DNA of 64,000 nt from Mariniflexile jejuense (GTDB lineage Bacteria > Bacteroidota > Bacteroidia > Flavobacteriales > Flavobacteriaceae), in the NCBI RefSeq assembly GCF_042675665.1, contig NZ_JBHTJI010000001.1, positions 1,488,001 to 1,552,000 on the forward strand, read 5' to 3'. Every line of letters starts with the position of its first letter. Within the stretch, counting starts at the first letter, position 1. Both the position numbers and the translations under genes were made by a program. The notes beneath the pieces are model-generated. The model saw only the letters and a list, made by a program, of their open reading frames with translations. It had not been told where the DNA came from and made no database searches. Below, piece after piece: positions 36,296-45,632 of this stretch.

Positions 36296-36913
36296 TTACT
36301 TTGCTACATCATCTTTATACAAACTAGGTAGTGTAATTTTAAAAACAACAGCTATTAAACGAACCGTAATAACCACCAAACCAGATATTACAAACACAAT
36401 ATTATTATCTATAGGTAATTTGCGAAGTAAAAAATAGGTTGCTCCTCCCAAAATACATGCTGTTGCATAAACTTCTTTTCTAAAAATAACCGGAATTTCG
36501 TTACAAAGTATATCTCTTATTACGCCACCAAAACACGCTGTTATAGTACCTAATGCAATGCATATAATAGGGTGTAAATGCATAAACAAACCTTTCTCTA
36601 TACCAACAACAGTATATAAACCTATTCCTATGGTATCAAACAAAAACAAGGATATTCTTAAATAATTAAGTCGTTTTCTAAATATGATTGAAAAAATAGT
36701 AGCTGCTAAAATTGCGTAAACATAAATCATATTCTCCATCCAAGTTACTGGCGTTTGCCCAATAAGCACATCGCGAAGTGTTCCGCCTCCTACCGAAGTT
36801 ACAAAAGCAATAATAAGCACTCCAAAAGGATCCATGCGTTTTTCTAATGCTACTAACACACCAGAAATGGCAAAAGCAAAGGTTCCTAGTATTTCTACAA
36901 TTTGAAAAAACAT
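36296..36913 (-). CDS. TRIC-type cation channel family membrane protein (UPF0126)
   Basis: 205 residues, about seven membrane helices arranged as two repeats. The two glycine-rich family motifs are TSVGGGTLRDVLIG (about 40-53) and CFGGVIRDILCNEIP (about 124-138). Prokaryotic homologues of trimeric intracellular cation channels conduct K+ or other cations (family knowledge). The gene lies downstream of the RDD gene on the same strand. Four copies of a 7-base repeat end 3 bases before its ATG. Confidence 0.9.
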   Translation of the reverse strand: MFFQIVEILGTFAFAISGVLVALEKRMDPFGVLIIAFVTSVGGGTLRDVLIGQTPVTWMENMIYVYAILAATIFSIIFRKRLNYLRISLFLFDTIGIGLYTVVGIEKGLFMHLHPIICIALGTITACFGGVIRDILCNEIPVIFRKEVYATACILGGATYFLLRKLPIDNNIVFVISGLVVITVRLIAVVFKITLPSLYKDDVAK

Positions 36914-36916
36914 TTT

Positions 36917-36944
36917 TTAGGCATTAGGCATTAGGCATTAGGCA
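36917..36944 (-). repeat. Tandem heptamer (TGCCTAA) x4 before the TRIC gene start
   Basis: Four perfect copies of TTAGGCA on the plus strand (TGCCTAA in the gene direction), ending 3 bases before the ATG. A change in copy number would alter the leader and ribosome access by 7-base steps. Confidence 0.9.
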
Positions 36945-36990
36945 AAATAACTTTTCAACTTTATTACTTTCAACTTTCCAGCTATTTAAC

Positions 36991-37716
36991 TCACATATTC
37001 TGAGTATAATAATTATAATCCTTTAAAACGGTGTTTAAAAAATCAACATCATACAAACTAGATTCTACATTTAGCACGCTAGCCACTTTGGTTCTTAAAA
37101 GGGTAAGGGTTTTATAGTCGTTATTCTTTTTTGAAATGATAAAAGCTTCTTTTATAATACGCACATCTTTATCAGTTAACAACGTAACGTTATTAAAAAC
37201 TGGTTGGTAATCTGCTTCCAAATCTTCTAAAATAGTACTTGTTATTTTATGTTTCTTTTTTACACTAATTACCACAGTTCCTGCTGCTGCATCACCAACA
37301 CGTTGTTTTTTATCTGATAATAAAATACTTAACACGCCTATAGATGCAAAAAACAACCAAATATCTATAATGCGTAACATCCATCTAACTAGTAAATTGT
37401 ACCATTGTGTTGGTGCGCCATCTAAACGCACCACTTTAATTTTAAGTATCATTTTACCAATGGTTTGTCCGCCAAAAATAATATGACACAAAACCGAATA
37501 AAAAAGTGCTGGCAAGGTTATTAAACCCAAAACCCCACGTTTAGTCCAATCATCTGTACCAAATATTTCAGACAAACCTACTAGGCTTTCCATAATGGTC
37601 ATGTAGGTTAGTAAAATAAGCGCATCAATTAAGAATGCAACAAACCTTTCGCCTAAACCAATTAATTTGTAATCCAAATTAACATTTTGTGCTGTGTTAA
37701 TTGCTAAATTGCTCAT
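36991..37716 (-). CDS. RDD family membrane protein
   Basis: 241 residues. The RDD domain (about 15-140) has GLGERFVAFLIDALILLTYM, the QTIGKMILKIKVVRLDG loop and QRVGDAAAGTVVI, with about four membrane helices. The C-terminal 90 residues are soluble and helical. RDD proteins are linked to ion or compatible-solute exchange, but this one stands next to a MoxR/DUF58-type cluster, where RDD genes are common companions. Divergent from the SpoIIM-like gene with about 35 bases between starts. Confidence 0.88.
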   Translation of the reverse strand: MSNLAINTAQNVNLDYKLIGLGERFVAFLIDALILLTYMTIMESLVGLSEIFGTDDWTKRGVLGLITLPALFYSVLCHIIFGGQTIGKMILKIKVVRLDGAPTQWYNLLVRWMLRIIDIWLFFASIGVLSILLSDKKQRVGDAAAGTVVISVKKKHKITSTILEDLEADYQPVFNNVTLLTDKDVRIIKEAFIISKKNNDYKTLTLLRTKVASVLNVESSLYDVDFLNTVLKDYNYYTQNM

Positions 37717-37751
37717 GGAAATGTATATTCGTTTTTAATTAAAATAAATTT

Positions 37752-38723
37752 ATGCGCGAGGCATCTTTCGTGAAGCAAAATAAGGAAAAATGGCTGGTTT
37801 TTGAAAATGCATTACATAATAATGCTAAAATAAATCCGGACGACTTAGCTTCTTACTACATTCATTTAACCAACGACCTTGCTTATGCACAAACGTATTA
37901 CCCAGAAAGTAAGACCTTATTGTATTTAAATTCGTTGGCTTCAGAAGCGCATCAAAAAATTTACATTACCAAAAGAGAATCGAAAAACAAAATAGTATCC
38001 TTTTGGAAATATGAATTTCCGTTATTTTTCCGAAGCTATCAAAAAACCTTACTATACACCTTTTTAATATTTATGGTTGCTGTTAGTATTGGTGTAGTTT
38101 CTACTTTAAACGACGATTCGTTTGTGCGTTTAATTTTAGGTGATGCTTACGTAAATATGACTATTGAAAATATTGAAAAAGGCGAACCTATGGCAGTTTA
38201 CAAAAGTGGTAGTAATATAGGGTCGTTTTTAGGTATTACCATAAATAATATACGTGTTGCTATTATTGCATTTGCATTTGGCGTACTTTTTAGTGTTGGT
38301 ACGGTGTATATACTTTTTAGTAATGGCATTATGTTAGGTGCATTTATCACCTTTTTTTACAACTACGGTATTTTAGAAAAAACTTCAACTATTTGGCTGC
38401 ATGGCACTATTGAAATTTCGGTAATTGTAATAGCTGGTTGTGCAGGTTTGGTTATGGGTAATAGCTTTTTATTTCCTAAAACCTATTCAAGGCGTGTAGC
38501 ATTTACTAAAGGTGCAAAAGATGGTTTAAAAATAGTTGTTAGCACCATTCCGTTTTTTATTATAGCAGGTTTTATTGAAGGTTTTATAACACGCTATGGC
38601 GAACAAATGCCTTGGTTTTTATCGTATGGCATTATTGCTTGCTCGCTATTTTTAATACTATTTTATTACGTTATTTACCCCATAAAATTGAACAACGCTT
38701 ACCAATCTGATTTAAAAAAATGA
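37752..38723 (+). CDS. SpoIIM-like (stage II sporulation protein M family) membrane protein
   Basis: 323 residues. A soluble N-terminal part (about 1-95, MREASFVKQNKEKWLVFENAL) is followed by about six membrane helices. DUF95/SpoIIM features include NNIRVAIIAFAFGVLFSVGTVYILFSNGIMLGAF and HGTIEISVIVIAGCAGLVMG. Not a sporulation protein here: in Bacteroidota it belongs to a conserved MoxR/DUF58 membrane cluster. First gene of a six-gene operon; its TGA overlaps the next ATG by 4 bases. Confidence 0.9.
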   Translation: MREASFVKQNKEKWLVFENALHNNAKINPDDLASYYIHLTNDLAYAQTYYPESKTLLYLNSLASEAHQKIYITKRESKNKIVSFWKYEFPLFFRSYQKTLLYTFLIFMVAVSIGVVSTLNDDSFVRLILGDAYVNMTIENIEKGEPMAVYKSGSNIGSFLGITINNIRVAIIAFAFGVLFSVGTVYILFSNGIMLGAFITFFYNYGILEKTSTIWLHGTIEISVIVIAGCAGLVMGNSFLFPKTYSRRVAFTKGAKDGLKIVVSTIPFFIIAGFIEGFITRYGEQMPWFLSYGIIACSLFLILFYYVIYPIKLNNAYQSDLKK

Positions 38724-39640
38724 ATAAACCCTATATAGAACTTCGCAACAGAAACGATTTTGGCGAAACCATAAACACCTATTTCCTATTTTTAAAATAC
38801 AACTTTAAAAAATATATCAGTTTGTATTTACGCTATAATGTGATAAGCATCATTTTACTTGTTGTAGCATCATATTTATTAGTAACTGGCTTTATGGGTT
38901 TAGCTAGTAGAGATTTTAGATTTGGTATGAACAACGATGGCGACCATACCATTTACTTAATAGTTGGTGCTGTTGTTTTAGTACTAATATTGTTTATTTC
39001 TGCCCTAATAAATTATAGCTTTTCAAGTTCATACATGGCAGAATATGTAAATAGTGAAGGCAATGTAGCACCCAAAAACGTTTGGCAAAAAATAAAAAAT
39101 AATATAGGCACTATTATTCTATTTATATTTTTAGGTATCGGTATTTATATTGGTTATTTAATTGTCTCAATCATTTTTGCTTTTATCCCTTTGCTGGGCA
39201 TACTAATACAATACGGACTAAGCTTTTTGGTAACTGCTTTTTTTGGTTTATCATTCATGTCTATTTTTACCGATAATAAAAGTCTTGGTCTAGCGCTTTC
39301 CGAAGGATGGCAATTTACCTTTTTAAGCTTTTGGAAATTAATTTTATTTGGCTTTGTAATAGGCATATTAAATTTGATGCTAACAATGCTTATCATTTCA
39401 ATACCTGGTTTTATAATTAGCATATATGTTTATTTTTCACTTGAAAGCAATGTAGATTTAGCAACAAGTGTATTTGCTAATGTTATTTTTACTTTGGGGT
39501 TTGCTATGTTTTTATTGTCATTTTTATTTTCGCAAGCTTTATCTCAAATAGCTTATGGTGTTTTGTATTACAACATTTACGAGCAAAAAAACAATGTATT
39601 TTTAAGAAACAAAATTGAACAAATTGGTGTTAATGAATAA
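38720..39640 (+). CDS. Polytopic membrane protein of the MoxR cluster
   Basis: 306 residues with about six hydrophobic helices grouped as a first pair (about 37-60 and 80-105) and a later set (about 135-165, 172-195, 213-240, 255-280). No catalytic motif. A protein of this type regularly follows the SpoIIM-like gene in flavobacterial MoxR clusters. Starts in an ATGA overlap with the previous gene and overlaps the next by 8 bases, so it is tightly coupled. Confidence 0.75.
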   Translation: MNKPYIELRNRNDFGETINTYFLFLKYNFKKYISLYLRYNVISIILLVVASYLLVTGFMGLASRDFRFGMNNDGDHTIYLIVGAVVLVLILFISALINYSFSSSYMAEYVNSEGNVAPKNVWQKIKNNIGTIILFIFLGIGIYIGYLIVSIIFAFIPLLGILIQYGLSFLVTAFFGLSFMSIFTDNKSLGLALSEGWQFTFLSFWKLILFGFVIGILNLMLTMLIISIPGFIISIYVYFSLESNVDLATSVFANVIFTLGFAMFLLSFLFSQALSQIAYGVLYYNIYEQKNNVFLRNKIEQIGVNE

Positions 39641-40355
39641 AAATAAGTTTCAAATAGCACTGTTTACGTTTGGGTTGTTTTTTAGCAATACCTATGGCTT
39701 TGCACAAGATACTATTCAAAAAGATTCTTCAAACATAAAAGTTACCTACTTTAAAGAAGCTATAAAAAAACGTTATGCCGGTGATGATTTTAACTATAAC
39801 ATAAACGATACAGGTGGTATTAACCTACTGCAACGCATTTTACAAACCTTTTTTGGCTGGTTAAACGACGTTTTTGGTATTGATATCGATTTTATTAATT
39901 ATGAAACTTTAGAATACATAGTATATGGCTTTTTGGCAGTTGCTTCACTATATTTAGTAATCAAGTTTTTAATGCAATCGCCTATAAATTCGGTATTTAA
40001 AACCGAAACAAAAGATATTGACACCTTTAAATATGTTGAAGAAAACATAAAAGACATTAATTTCGACACTTTAATTACCGATGCTTTAAAGGAAAACAAT
40101 TACCGTTTGGCAACCCGCTATTTATACTTAAAATCGTTAAAACTGCTTACCAATAAAAATAGTATTGAATGGCATTACGACAAAACCAATAGCGATTACA
40201 TTAATGAAATTAAAGACGAAAATACCAAATCTGCTTTCAAGCGTATTTCCTATATATACGATTATGTTTGGTATGGTGAATTTCCTATAGATGAAATTGT
40301 TTTTGAAAAAAATAAGTCCGATTTCGAAAAACTAAACACATTACAGCATGGATAA
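39633..40355 (+). CDS. DUF4129 domain protein
   Basis: About 240 residues. Signal peptide (MNKNKFQIALFTFGLFFSNTYGFAQ), an exported segment, one membrane helix (about 88-112, YIVYGFLAVASLYLVIKFL), then the DUF4129 region (about 150-240: NYRLATRYLYLKSLKLL, SIEWHYDKTNSDYINEI, YIYDYVWYGEFPIDEIVF). DUF4129 proteins accompany transglutaminase or MoxR/DUF58 genes. ATG 39633 overlaps the previous stop by 8 bases; its end overlaps the next gene by 8 bases. Confidence 0.85.
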   Translation: MNKNKFQIALFTFGLFFSNTYGFAQDTIQKDSSNIKVTYFKEAIKKRYAGDDFNYNINDTGGINLLQRILQTFFGWLNDVFGIDIDFINYETLEYIVYGFLAVASLYLVIKFLMQSPINSVFKTETKDIDTFKYVEENIKDINFDTLITDALKENNYRLATRYLYLKSLKLLTNKNSIEWHYDKTNSDYINEIKDENTKSAFKRISYIYDYVWYGEFPIDEIVFEKNKSDFEKLNTLQHG

Positions 40356-41568
40356 ACGATCTAGAATAGCATTATATGCCATTGGAGCGATTATTGTGTT
40401 GATGATGATTGCCGAAGTTTCAAAACCAAAAGCCTTAAACTGGCGCGATTCTTACACAGCTACCGATAAAATTCCTTTGGGTAGTTATGTACTTTTTAAT
40501 GAATTAAAAACCATTTCAAACAAACCTATTTCAGTTTCAACAAAAACAGTTTTTGAGAGTTTAAAAGATTTTGATACCAATAAAAAAACAGTTAGCATTT
40601 TTATAAACAACGGTATTTCGTTTGATAAACAAGACACTGAAACACTACTTAAATATGTTGAAAATGGCAACTCTGTATTTATAAGTACCAATTACATGTA
40701 TGGCAATTTGAGTGATACGCTAAACATTCGTATTGGAAGTGATTACAACAACTTTTTCAAAAAGCCATCTTTAAACGGTTTTATAAGTCCAGGTTTAAAA
40801 CCTAACCAACGCACTTTTAAAGACGTTATTGAAAACAGTTTTTTTATAAGTATAGATACACTTAATGCGGTTGCCTTGGGTACAACAAAAGTTGAAAAAA
40901 CCGAAACTATAACTAAAGACACCTTTCCTGATACTAATATAAACTTTATAAAAGTGCCTTTCGGAAACAAAAACGGTGCGTTTTATATGCATACAAACCC
41001 ATTTGCATTTAGTAATTACCACATGCTAAATGGTAATGATGTATATGCGGCAACCGTTTTATCATTTTTACCAAAGCATGAAATTATTTGGGACAACTAT
41101 TATAAAAGTGGTAGAAAAGTAATTACAAGCCCTTTGCGGTTTGTGCTTCAAAGTAAAGCCTTAAAATGGGCATTTTACATTACATTAGTTTCATTAATTT
41201 TATTTGTAATTTTTAAAGGAAAACGCACACAACGTATTATTCCTGTAGTTGAACCTTTAAAAAATGCCACCCTAGATTTTACAAAAACTATTGGCGATTT
41301 GTATTATCAACATGGCGATTTTACAAACATCATAAACAATAAAATTCAATATTTTTTAGAACAAATACGCTCAAAATATTACCTAAACACAAATGAATTA
41401 AGTGAAAACTTCATTTCTAAATTAGCTATAAAATCATCTAATAAAAAAGAAGATACCAAAGCCTTAATAGATTATATTGTGTTTTTAAAATCGAAAAACA
41501 CACATACCGAAACCGACTTAATTCAACTTAACAAACTCATAGAAACATTCACGAAAAACAATATATAA
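40348..41568 (+). CDS. DUF4350 domain protein
   Basis: 406 residues. An N-terminal membrane helix (ALYAIGAIIVLMMIAEV) is followed by an exported DUF4350 region (about 30-260, DKIPLGSYVLFNELKTI, VSIFINNGISF, YVENGNSVFISTNYM) resembling a glutamine-amidotransferase-like flavodoxin fold. A second helix (about 272-292, WAFYITLVSLILFVIF) leads to a cytoplasmic helical tail. The next gene's ATG shares its last base (ATAATG). Part of the MoxR operon. Confidence 0.85.
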   Translation: MDKRSRIALYAIGAIIVLMMIAEVSKPKALNWRDSYTATDKIPLGSYVLFNELKTISNKPISVSTKTVFESLKDFDTNKKTVSIFINNGISFDKQDTETLLKYVENGNSVFISTNYMYGNLSDTLNIRIGSDYNNFFKKPSLNGFISPGLKPNQRTFKDVIENSFFISIDTLNAVALGTTKVEKTETITKDTFPDTNINFIKVPFGNKNGAFYMHTNPFAFSNYHMLNGNDVYAATVLSFLPKHEIIWDNYYKSGRKVITSPLRFVLQSKALKWAFYITLVSLILFVIFKGKRTQRIIPVVEPLKNATLDFTKTIGDLYYQHGDFTNIINNKIQYFLEQIRSKYYLNTNELSENFISKLAIKSSNKKEDTKALIDYIVFLKSKNTHTETDLIQLNKLIETFTKNNI

Positions 41569-42566
41569 TGGACGAACAACCAATTGAAAATCAAGATATA
41601 AATTTTGAAAGCAGACTCGATTTAAAACCACTTCAAGACCACGTTGAAGCCATCAAAAAAGAAATAGGAAAAATAATAGTAGGTCAAAATGAAATGATTG
41701 AACTGCTTATTATTTCGCTACTTTCAAACGGGCACGCGTTAATTGAAGGTGTTCCAGGGGTTGCAAAAACCATAACGGCGAAATTATTAGCAAAATCATT
41801 GGCGGTAAATTTTAGCAGAATTCAGTTTACACCCGATTTAATGCCAAGTGATATTTTAGGAACGTCTGTTTTTAACATAAAAACCAACGAGTTTGAATAT
41901 AAAAAAGGACCCATTTTTTCAAATATTATTTTAATTGATGAAATAAACCGTGCACCTGCAAAAACGCAAGCTGCTTTGTTTGAAGTTATGGCAGAACGCC
42001 AAATTACAATGGATGGCACCAAATACATTATGGATGCGCCATTTTTAGTATTTGCTACTCAAAACCCTATTGAACAAGAAGGTACTTATAGACTACCAGA
42101 AGCACAATTAGACCGTTTTCTGTTTAAAATTGATGTTGATTATCCAACGCTTGAAAATGAAATTCAAATATTAATGGATAATCATCAGCGTCAAGATAGT
42201 TTAGATTTTAATGCGGTAATACCTGTTTTAAACGCGCAACAAATTGCATATTACCAAGGCTTAATAAAGCAAATAGTTGTTGAAAATCATTTAATTACGT
42301 ATATCGCGTCTATAATTGCTAATACTAGAACCAACGCCAATTTATATTTGGGTGCATCACCAAGAGCATCAATTGCGATATTAAACGCCGCCAAATCTAA
42401 CGCCGCTATTCAAGGTAGAGATTTTGTAACGCCTGAAGATATTAAACGTTGTACTAAAGCGGTTTTAAAACACCGTTTGGTATTAACGCCAGAGCGTGAA
42501 ATGGAAGGTTTTACCGTTGAAAAAGTGATAGAACAAATATTAGAAACTATAGAAATACCTAGATAA
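41568..42566 (+). CDS. MoxR family AAA+ ATPase
   Basis: 332 residues. Walker A GVPGVAKT (61-68), Walker B IILIDEINRAP (Asp124, Glu125), sensor 1 FATQNPIEQEGTYRLPEAQLDRF and a C-terminal lid with ASPRASIAILNAAK. MoxR ATPases act as chaperones that activate partner proteins with von Willebrand-like or DUF58 domains. The partner DUF58 gene follows at once. Within a six-gene overlapping operon. Confidence 0.95.
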   Translation: MDEQPIENQDINFESRLDLKPLQDHVEAIKKEIGKIIVGQNEMIELLIISLLSNGHALIEGVPGVAKTITAKLLAKSLAVNFSRIQFTPDLMPSDILGTSVFNIKTNEFEYKKGPIFSNIILIDEINRAPAKTQAALFEVMAERQITMDGTKYIMDAPFLVFATQNPIEQEGTYRLPEAQLDRFLFKIDVDYPTLENEIQILMDNHQRQDSLDFNAVIPVLNAQQIAYYQGLIKQIVVENHLITYIASIIANTRTNANLYLGASPRASIAILNAAKSNAAIQGRDFVTPEDIKRCTKAVLKHRLVLTPEREMEGFTVEKVIEQILETIEIPR

Positions 42567-42624
42567 AAAAATAGCACCACAAATACACAAATATTTATAA
42601 AAACCATTTGTGGCAAAAAAAAAT

Positions 42625-43956
42625 ATGAAACGTTTTTTTAAAAATATCTATTTGAACGCACGCTTTTTTATAGGCGTTGGTTTCCTTGTATTTCTATTCA
42701 TTCTATCTTATTTATTTTCAGGTTTATTTGTAATTGCTCAAATGTTGTTTTTTGTTTTTTTGAGTTTGATAGTTGTTGATTTTATTCTACTTTTCAAACA
42801 AAAAGGCATTACCGCAACACGCATTTTACCTGAAAAATTGAGTAATGGCGATGATAATCCTATTGAAATTTCATTACAAAACAACTACAATTTTACAAGT
42901 ACAATTAAACTAATTGATGAGTTACCGTTTCAATACCAAAAACGTGATTTTGAAATTGACACCAAGTTAGAAAAATTAGATAGTAAAAAAATAACATATA
43001 CCCTACGTCCATTAGAACGTGGCGAATATTATTTTGGCAATTTGAACCTTTACGCTACCAGCCCAATCAACTTAATTTCCAGACGCTTTCAATTTGGAAA
43101 AGATGCCATGGTGCCAAACTATCCATCATTTTTACAATTAAAAAAGTACATGCTGTTAGCGTTTTCAAACAAGATTTTTGAATACGGTTTAAAGAAGATT
43201 CGTCGTATTGGTCATACTATGGAATTTGAGCAAATTAAAGATTATGTTCAAGGTGATGATTTGCGAAACATTAACTGGAAAGCAACTGCCAAAAGCAACC
43301 GACTGATGGTAAACCAATACCAAGATGAACGCTCGCAACCCGTTTATAGCGTAATAGATAAAGGGCGCGTTATGAAAATGCCGTTTGAAGGTTTAAGTTT
43401 GTTGGATTATGCCATTAACGCATCATTAGTAATTAGCAACGTTGCTTTAAAAAAGCAAGACAAAGCGGGTATTTTTTCTTTCTCTAGAAAAGTTGAAAAT
43501 CGTGTGGTTGCAGAACGCAGACCATCGCAAATGAATACCATTCTTGAAACACTGTATAATTTGAATACAGATTTTGTAGAATCGGATTTTTCAAGATTGT
43601 ACATAGATGTAAAACGAAATTTAAACCAGCGTAGTTTATTACTATTGTACACTAATTTTGAAACGTTGGATGCCTTGTACAGACAACTACCCTATTTAAA
43701 AGCTATTGCAAAGAATCATTTGCTAGTTGTTATATTTTTTGAAAACACCGAACTACAAAAACTTACCAAAACAACAGCCATAAACACTTATGATATTTTT
43801 GAAAAAACTATTGCAGAAAAATTTATTTACGAGAAGAAGTTAATAGTAAACGAACTTCAAAAACACGGTATTCAAAGTATTTTAACGGCACCAGAGCATT
43901 TAACAATTAATACAATTAATAAATACTTGGAAATAAAAGCAAGAGGTTTATTATAA
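42625..43956 (+). CDS. DUF58 domain protein
   Basis: About 443 residues. Two membrane helices at the N-terminus (about 10-60), then a beta-rich part, then the DUF58 signature (RRIGHTMEFEQIKDYVQGDDLRNINWKATAKSNRLMVNQYQDE, about 195-240) in a vWA-like fold. These proteins pair with MoxR ATPases in envelope functions that are still poorly defined. A GTG at 42610 in frame is an alternative start, but it lies in the right arm of a hairpin (CCACAAAT / ATTTGTGG), so the ATG is preferred. Confidence 0.9.
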   Translation: MKRFFKNIYLNARFFIGVGFLVFLFILSYLFSGLFVIAQMLFFVFLSLIVVDFILLFKQKGITATRILPEKLSNGDDNPIEISLQNNYNFTSTIKLIDELPFQYQKRDFEIDTKLEKLDSKKITYTLRPLERGEYYFGNLNLYATSPINLISRRFQFGKDAMVPNYPSFLQLKKYMLLAFSNKIFEYGLKKIRRIGHTMEFEQIKDYVQGDDLRNINWKATAKSNRLMVNQYQDERSQPVYSVIDKGRVMKMPFEGLSLLDYAINASLVISNVALKKQDKAGIFSFSRKVENRVVAERRPSQMNTILETLYNLNTDFVESDFSRLYIDVKRNLNQRSLLLLYTNFETLDALYRQLPYLKAIAKNHLLVVIFFENTELQKLTKTTAINTYDIFEKTIAEKFIYEKKLIVNELQKHGIQSILTAPEHLTINTINKYLEIKARGLL

Positions 43957-43958
43957 AA

Positions 43959-43985
43959 AAAGACCTTCAAAAAACGAAGGTCTTT
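43959..43985. terminator. Terminator between the DUF58 and dps genes
   Basis: Ten-base stem AAAGACCTTC / GAAGGTCTTT with a 7-base loop. For the minus strand a T run follows directly, so it best serves dps; it may also stop the MoxR operon. Confidence 0.8.
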
Positions 43986-44009
43986 ACTGCTATTAATCAA
44001 TTCAGATAG

Positions 44010-44489
44010 TTAAACCGTTTCGCTTAACCAAGCTTTCATCATCCAAACTGTTTTTTCTTGCTCTGTAATAAAATCACTCATCATTGAATTTGTACCTTCA
44101 TCATTAGCTTCGCCCGATTTATTAAGAATTGCGCGTTCTATTTTTAACAATTCTGATAAAGAATCTACAATTAAGGTTACCGCCTTTTCATCTTGCGATA
44201 TATTTTTTCCAATAGGTACTTGAGCATTTTCAATGTAATCTTTAAAGGTATGATGCGGTGTTTCACCCAGTGTTAACACACGTTCTGCAATTAAATCTAC
44301 TTTTGTATTAGCATCGGTATATAATTCTTCAAACTTCACATGTAAGTCAAAAAAGCGTTTTCCTTTAATATTCCAATGAATTCCTCTTAAATTTTGGTAA
44401 TATATTTGAAAATTAGCTAATAAATTATTTAAATCGGTTGCCAACTCTTTTGTTTTTTTAATATCTAATCCTATACTATTAAATGTCAT
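44010..44489 (-). CDS. dps: Dps-family ferritin-like protein
   Basis: 159 residues, one four-helix bundle. The ferroxidase signature of Dps is visible: NLRGIHWNIKGKRFFDLHVKFEELYTDANTKVDLIAERVL. It would oxidise iron and store it, and may protect DNA during oxidative stress. It is divergent from oxyR, the classical regulator of dps. A -7 box lies 26 bases upstream. Its transcript ends at the terminator before the DUF58 gene. Confidence 0.95.
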   Translation of the reverse strand: MTFNSIGLDIKKTKELATDLNNLLANFQIYYQNLRGIHWNIKGKRFFDLHVKFEELYTDANTKVDLIAERVLTLGETPHHTFKDYIENAQVPIGKNISQDEKAVTLIVDSLSELLKIERAILNKSGEANDEGTNSMMSDFITEQEKTVWMMKAWLSETV

Positions 44490-44515
44490 AAATTTACTTT
44501 GTTTTAATTATACTA

Positions 44516-44523
44516 CAAATTTA
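44516..44523 (-). promoter_or_regulatory. -7 box of dps
   Basis: Minus strand TAAATTTG (TAnnTTTG), 26 bases before the ATG. The rest of the 106-base gap to oxyR must contain any OxyR site; I could not place the E. coli-type spaced ATAG/CTAT pattern. Confidence 0.55.
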
Positions 44524-44595
44524 ACCTATAATTAGCCGCTATTTTAATAAGTTTTATTGATAGTTTTTATACTTTTATAGTCTAAATTGATATGC

Positions 44596-45537
44596 ATGAC
44601 AATTACACAATTATACTATGTTTTGGCAGTTGCCGAAAACCAAAACTTTACTAAAGCTGCCGAAAAATGCTTTGTTACACAACCTACATTAAGTATGCAA
44701 ATACAAAAATTGGAAGAGGAATTAGATATTCAAATTTTTGATAGAAGTAAAAAGCCCATAGAATTAACCGATGTTGGTAAAAAAATAGTAACCCAAGCTA
44801 GAAATATTGTAAACGAATCGTATAGAATACAAGATATTGTAGATCAACAAAAAGGCTTTATTGGTGGCGAATTTAAACTAGGTATTATACCTACTGTTAT
44901 GCCCACATTATTGCCCATGTTTTTGAAGAATTTCATTAAAAAATACCCCAAAATTAAACTTAAAATAGAAGAATTAACTACAGACGAAATTATTGAACGC
45001 TTAAAAGATGGTCATTTAGATGCCGCAATTGCTGCAACACCCTTAGAAGACGAAAATATTAAAGAACGTGTTTTATATTTTGAACCTTTTGTAAGCTATA
45101 TCCCTAATGGACACCGCCTACATTCCAACAAAAAAATTGCCGTTGAAGATTTGGATATAAATGACATGCTACTTCTTGAAGATGGCCATTGTTTTAGAGA
45201 TGGTGTTCTCAATATTTGTAAAGCTTTTAAAGACAATATAGATGATAAATTTCAGATAGAAAGTGGTAGTATTGAAACCTTAATAAAATTATCAAATGAA
45301 GGTTTAGGCATGACGCTTTTACCCTATTTACATACTTTAGATATTAATGATAAAGAAAAAGCAAATCTTCACTTTTTTAATGAACCATCTCCAGCCAGAG
45401 AAGTAAGTTTAATTTACCATAAAAGTGAATTGAAAATGCAAATTATTGAAGCATTGCAAGATGTAATATCTGGTGTAGTACGCGGTGCAATTGCATTTCA
45501 GGATGTAAAAATTATTAGTCCGTTAATTTCTAAATAA
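44596..45537 (+). CDS. oxyR: OxyR-like LysR-family regulator
   Basis: About 313 residues. Winged helix-turn-helix at 1-60 (TQLYYVLAVAENQNFTKAAEKCFVTQPTLSMQIQKLEEEL), then the LysR substrate domain. The CX(n)C segment of OxyR is present as LLLEDGHCFRDGVLNIC, with the two reactive-type cysteines eight residues apart as in E. coli OxyR (C199-C208 region). It most likely senses peroxide and controls the divergent dps. ATG 44596 is the natural start before MTITQLYYV. Confidence 0.92.
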   Translation: MTITQLYYVLAVAENQNFTKAAEKCFVTQPTLSMQIQKLEEELDIQIFDRSKKPIELTDVGKKIVTQARNIVNESYRIQDIVDQQKGFIGGEFKLGIIPTVMPTLLPMFLKNFIKKYPKIKLKIEELTTDEIIERLKDGHLDAAIAATPLEDENIKERVLYFEPFVSYIPNGHRLHSNKKIAVEDLDINDMLLLEDGHCFRDGVLNICKAFKDNIDDKFQIESGSIETLIKLSNEGLGMTLLPYLHTLDINDKEKANLHFFNEPSPAREVSLIYHKSELKMQIIEALQDVISGVVRGAIAFQDVKIISPLISK

Positions 45538-45608
45538 GTTTTATAAATTAAAAACTATGCTGTTTTTATTATAGCATTAAAAAAACAGACTTATTGGCTA
45601 TAAAAAAA

Positions 45609-45624
45609 GCGACCAAAAGGTCGC
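45609..45624 (-). terminator. Terminator of the 65-residue protein gene
   Basis: Perfect 6-base GC-rich stem GCGACC / GGTCGC with an AAAA loop, followed on the minus strand by a run of T. It lies 9 bases past the stop codon of the small gene. Confidence 0.8.
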
Positions 45625-45632
45625 CTATATTT

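Noticed and set aside
36296..43956. Sporulation-related operon because of the SpoIIM-like protein
   Set aside because: The gene order is the well-known Bacteroidota MoxR/DUF58 cluster; SpoIIM is a family name only and no sporulation genes are present.
44490..44595. OxyR binding site of the E. coli type between dps and oxyR
   Set aside because: CTAT and ATAG tetramers are present (44539, 44560, 44577), but not with the required 11-base periodic spacing, so no site is claimed.
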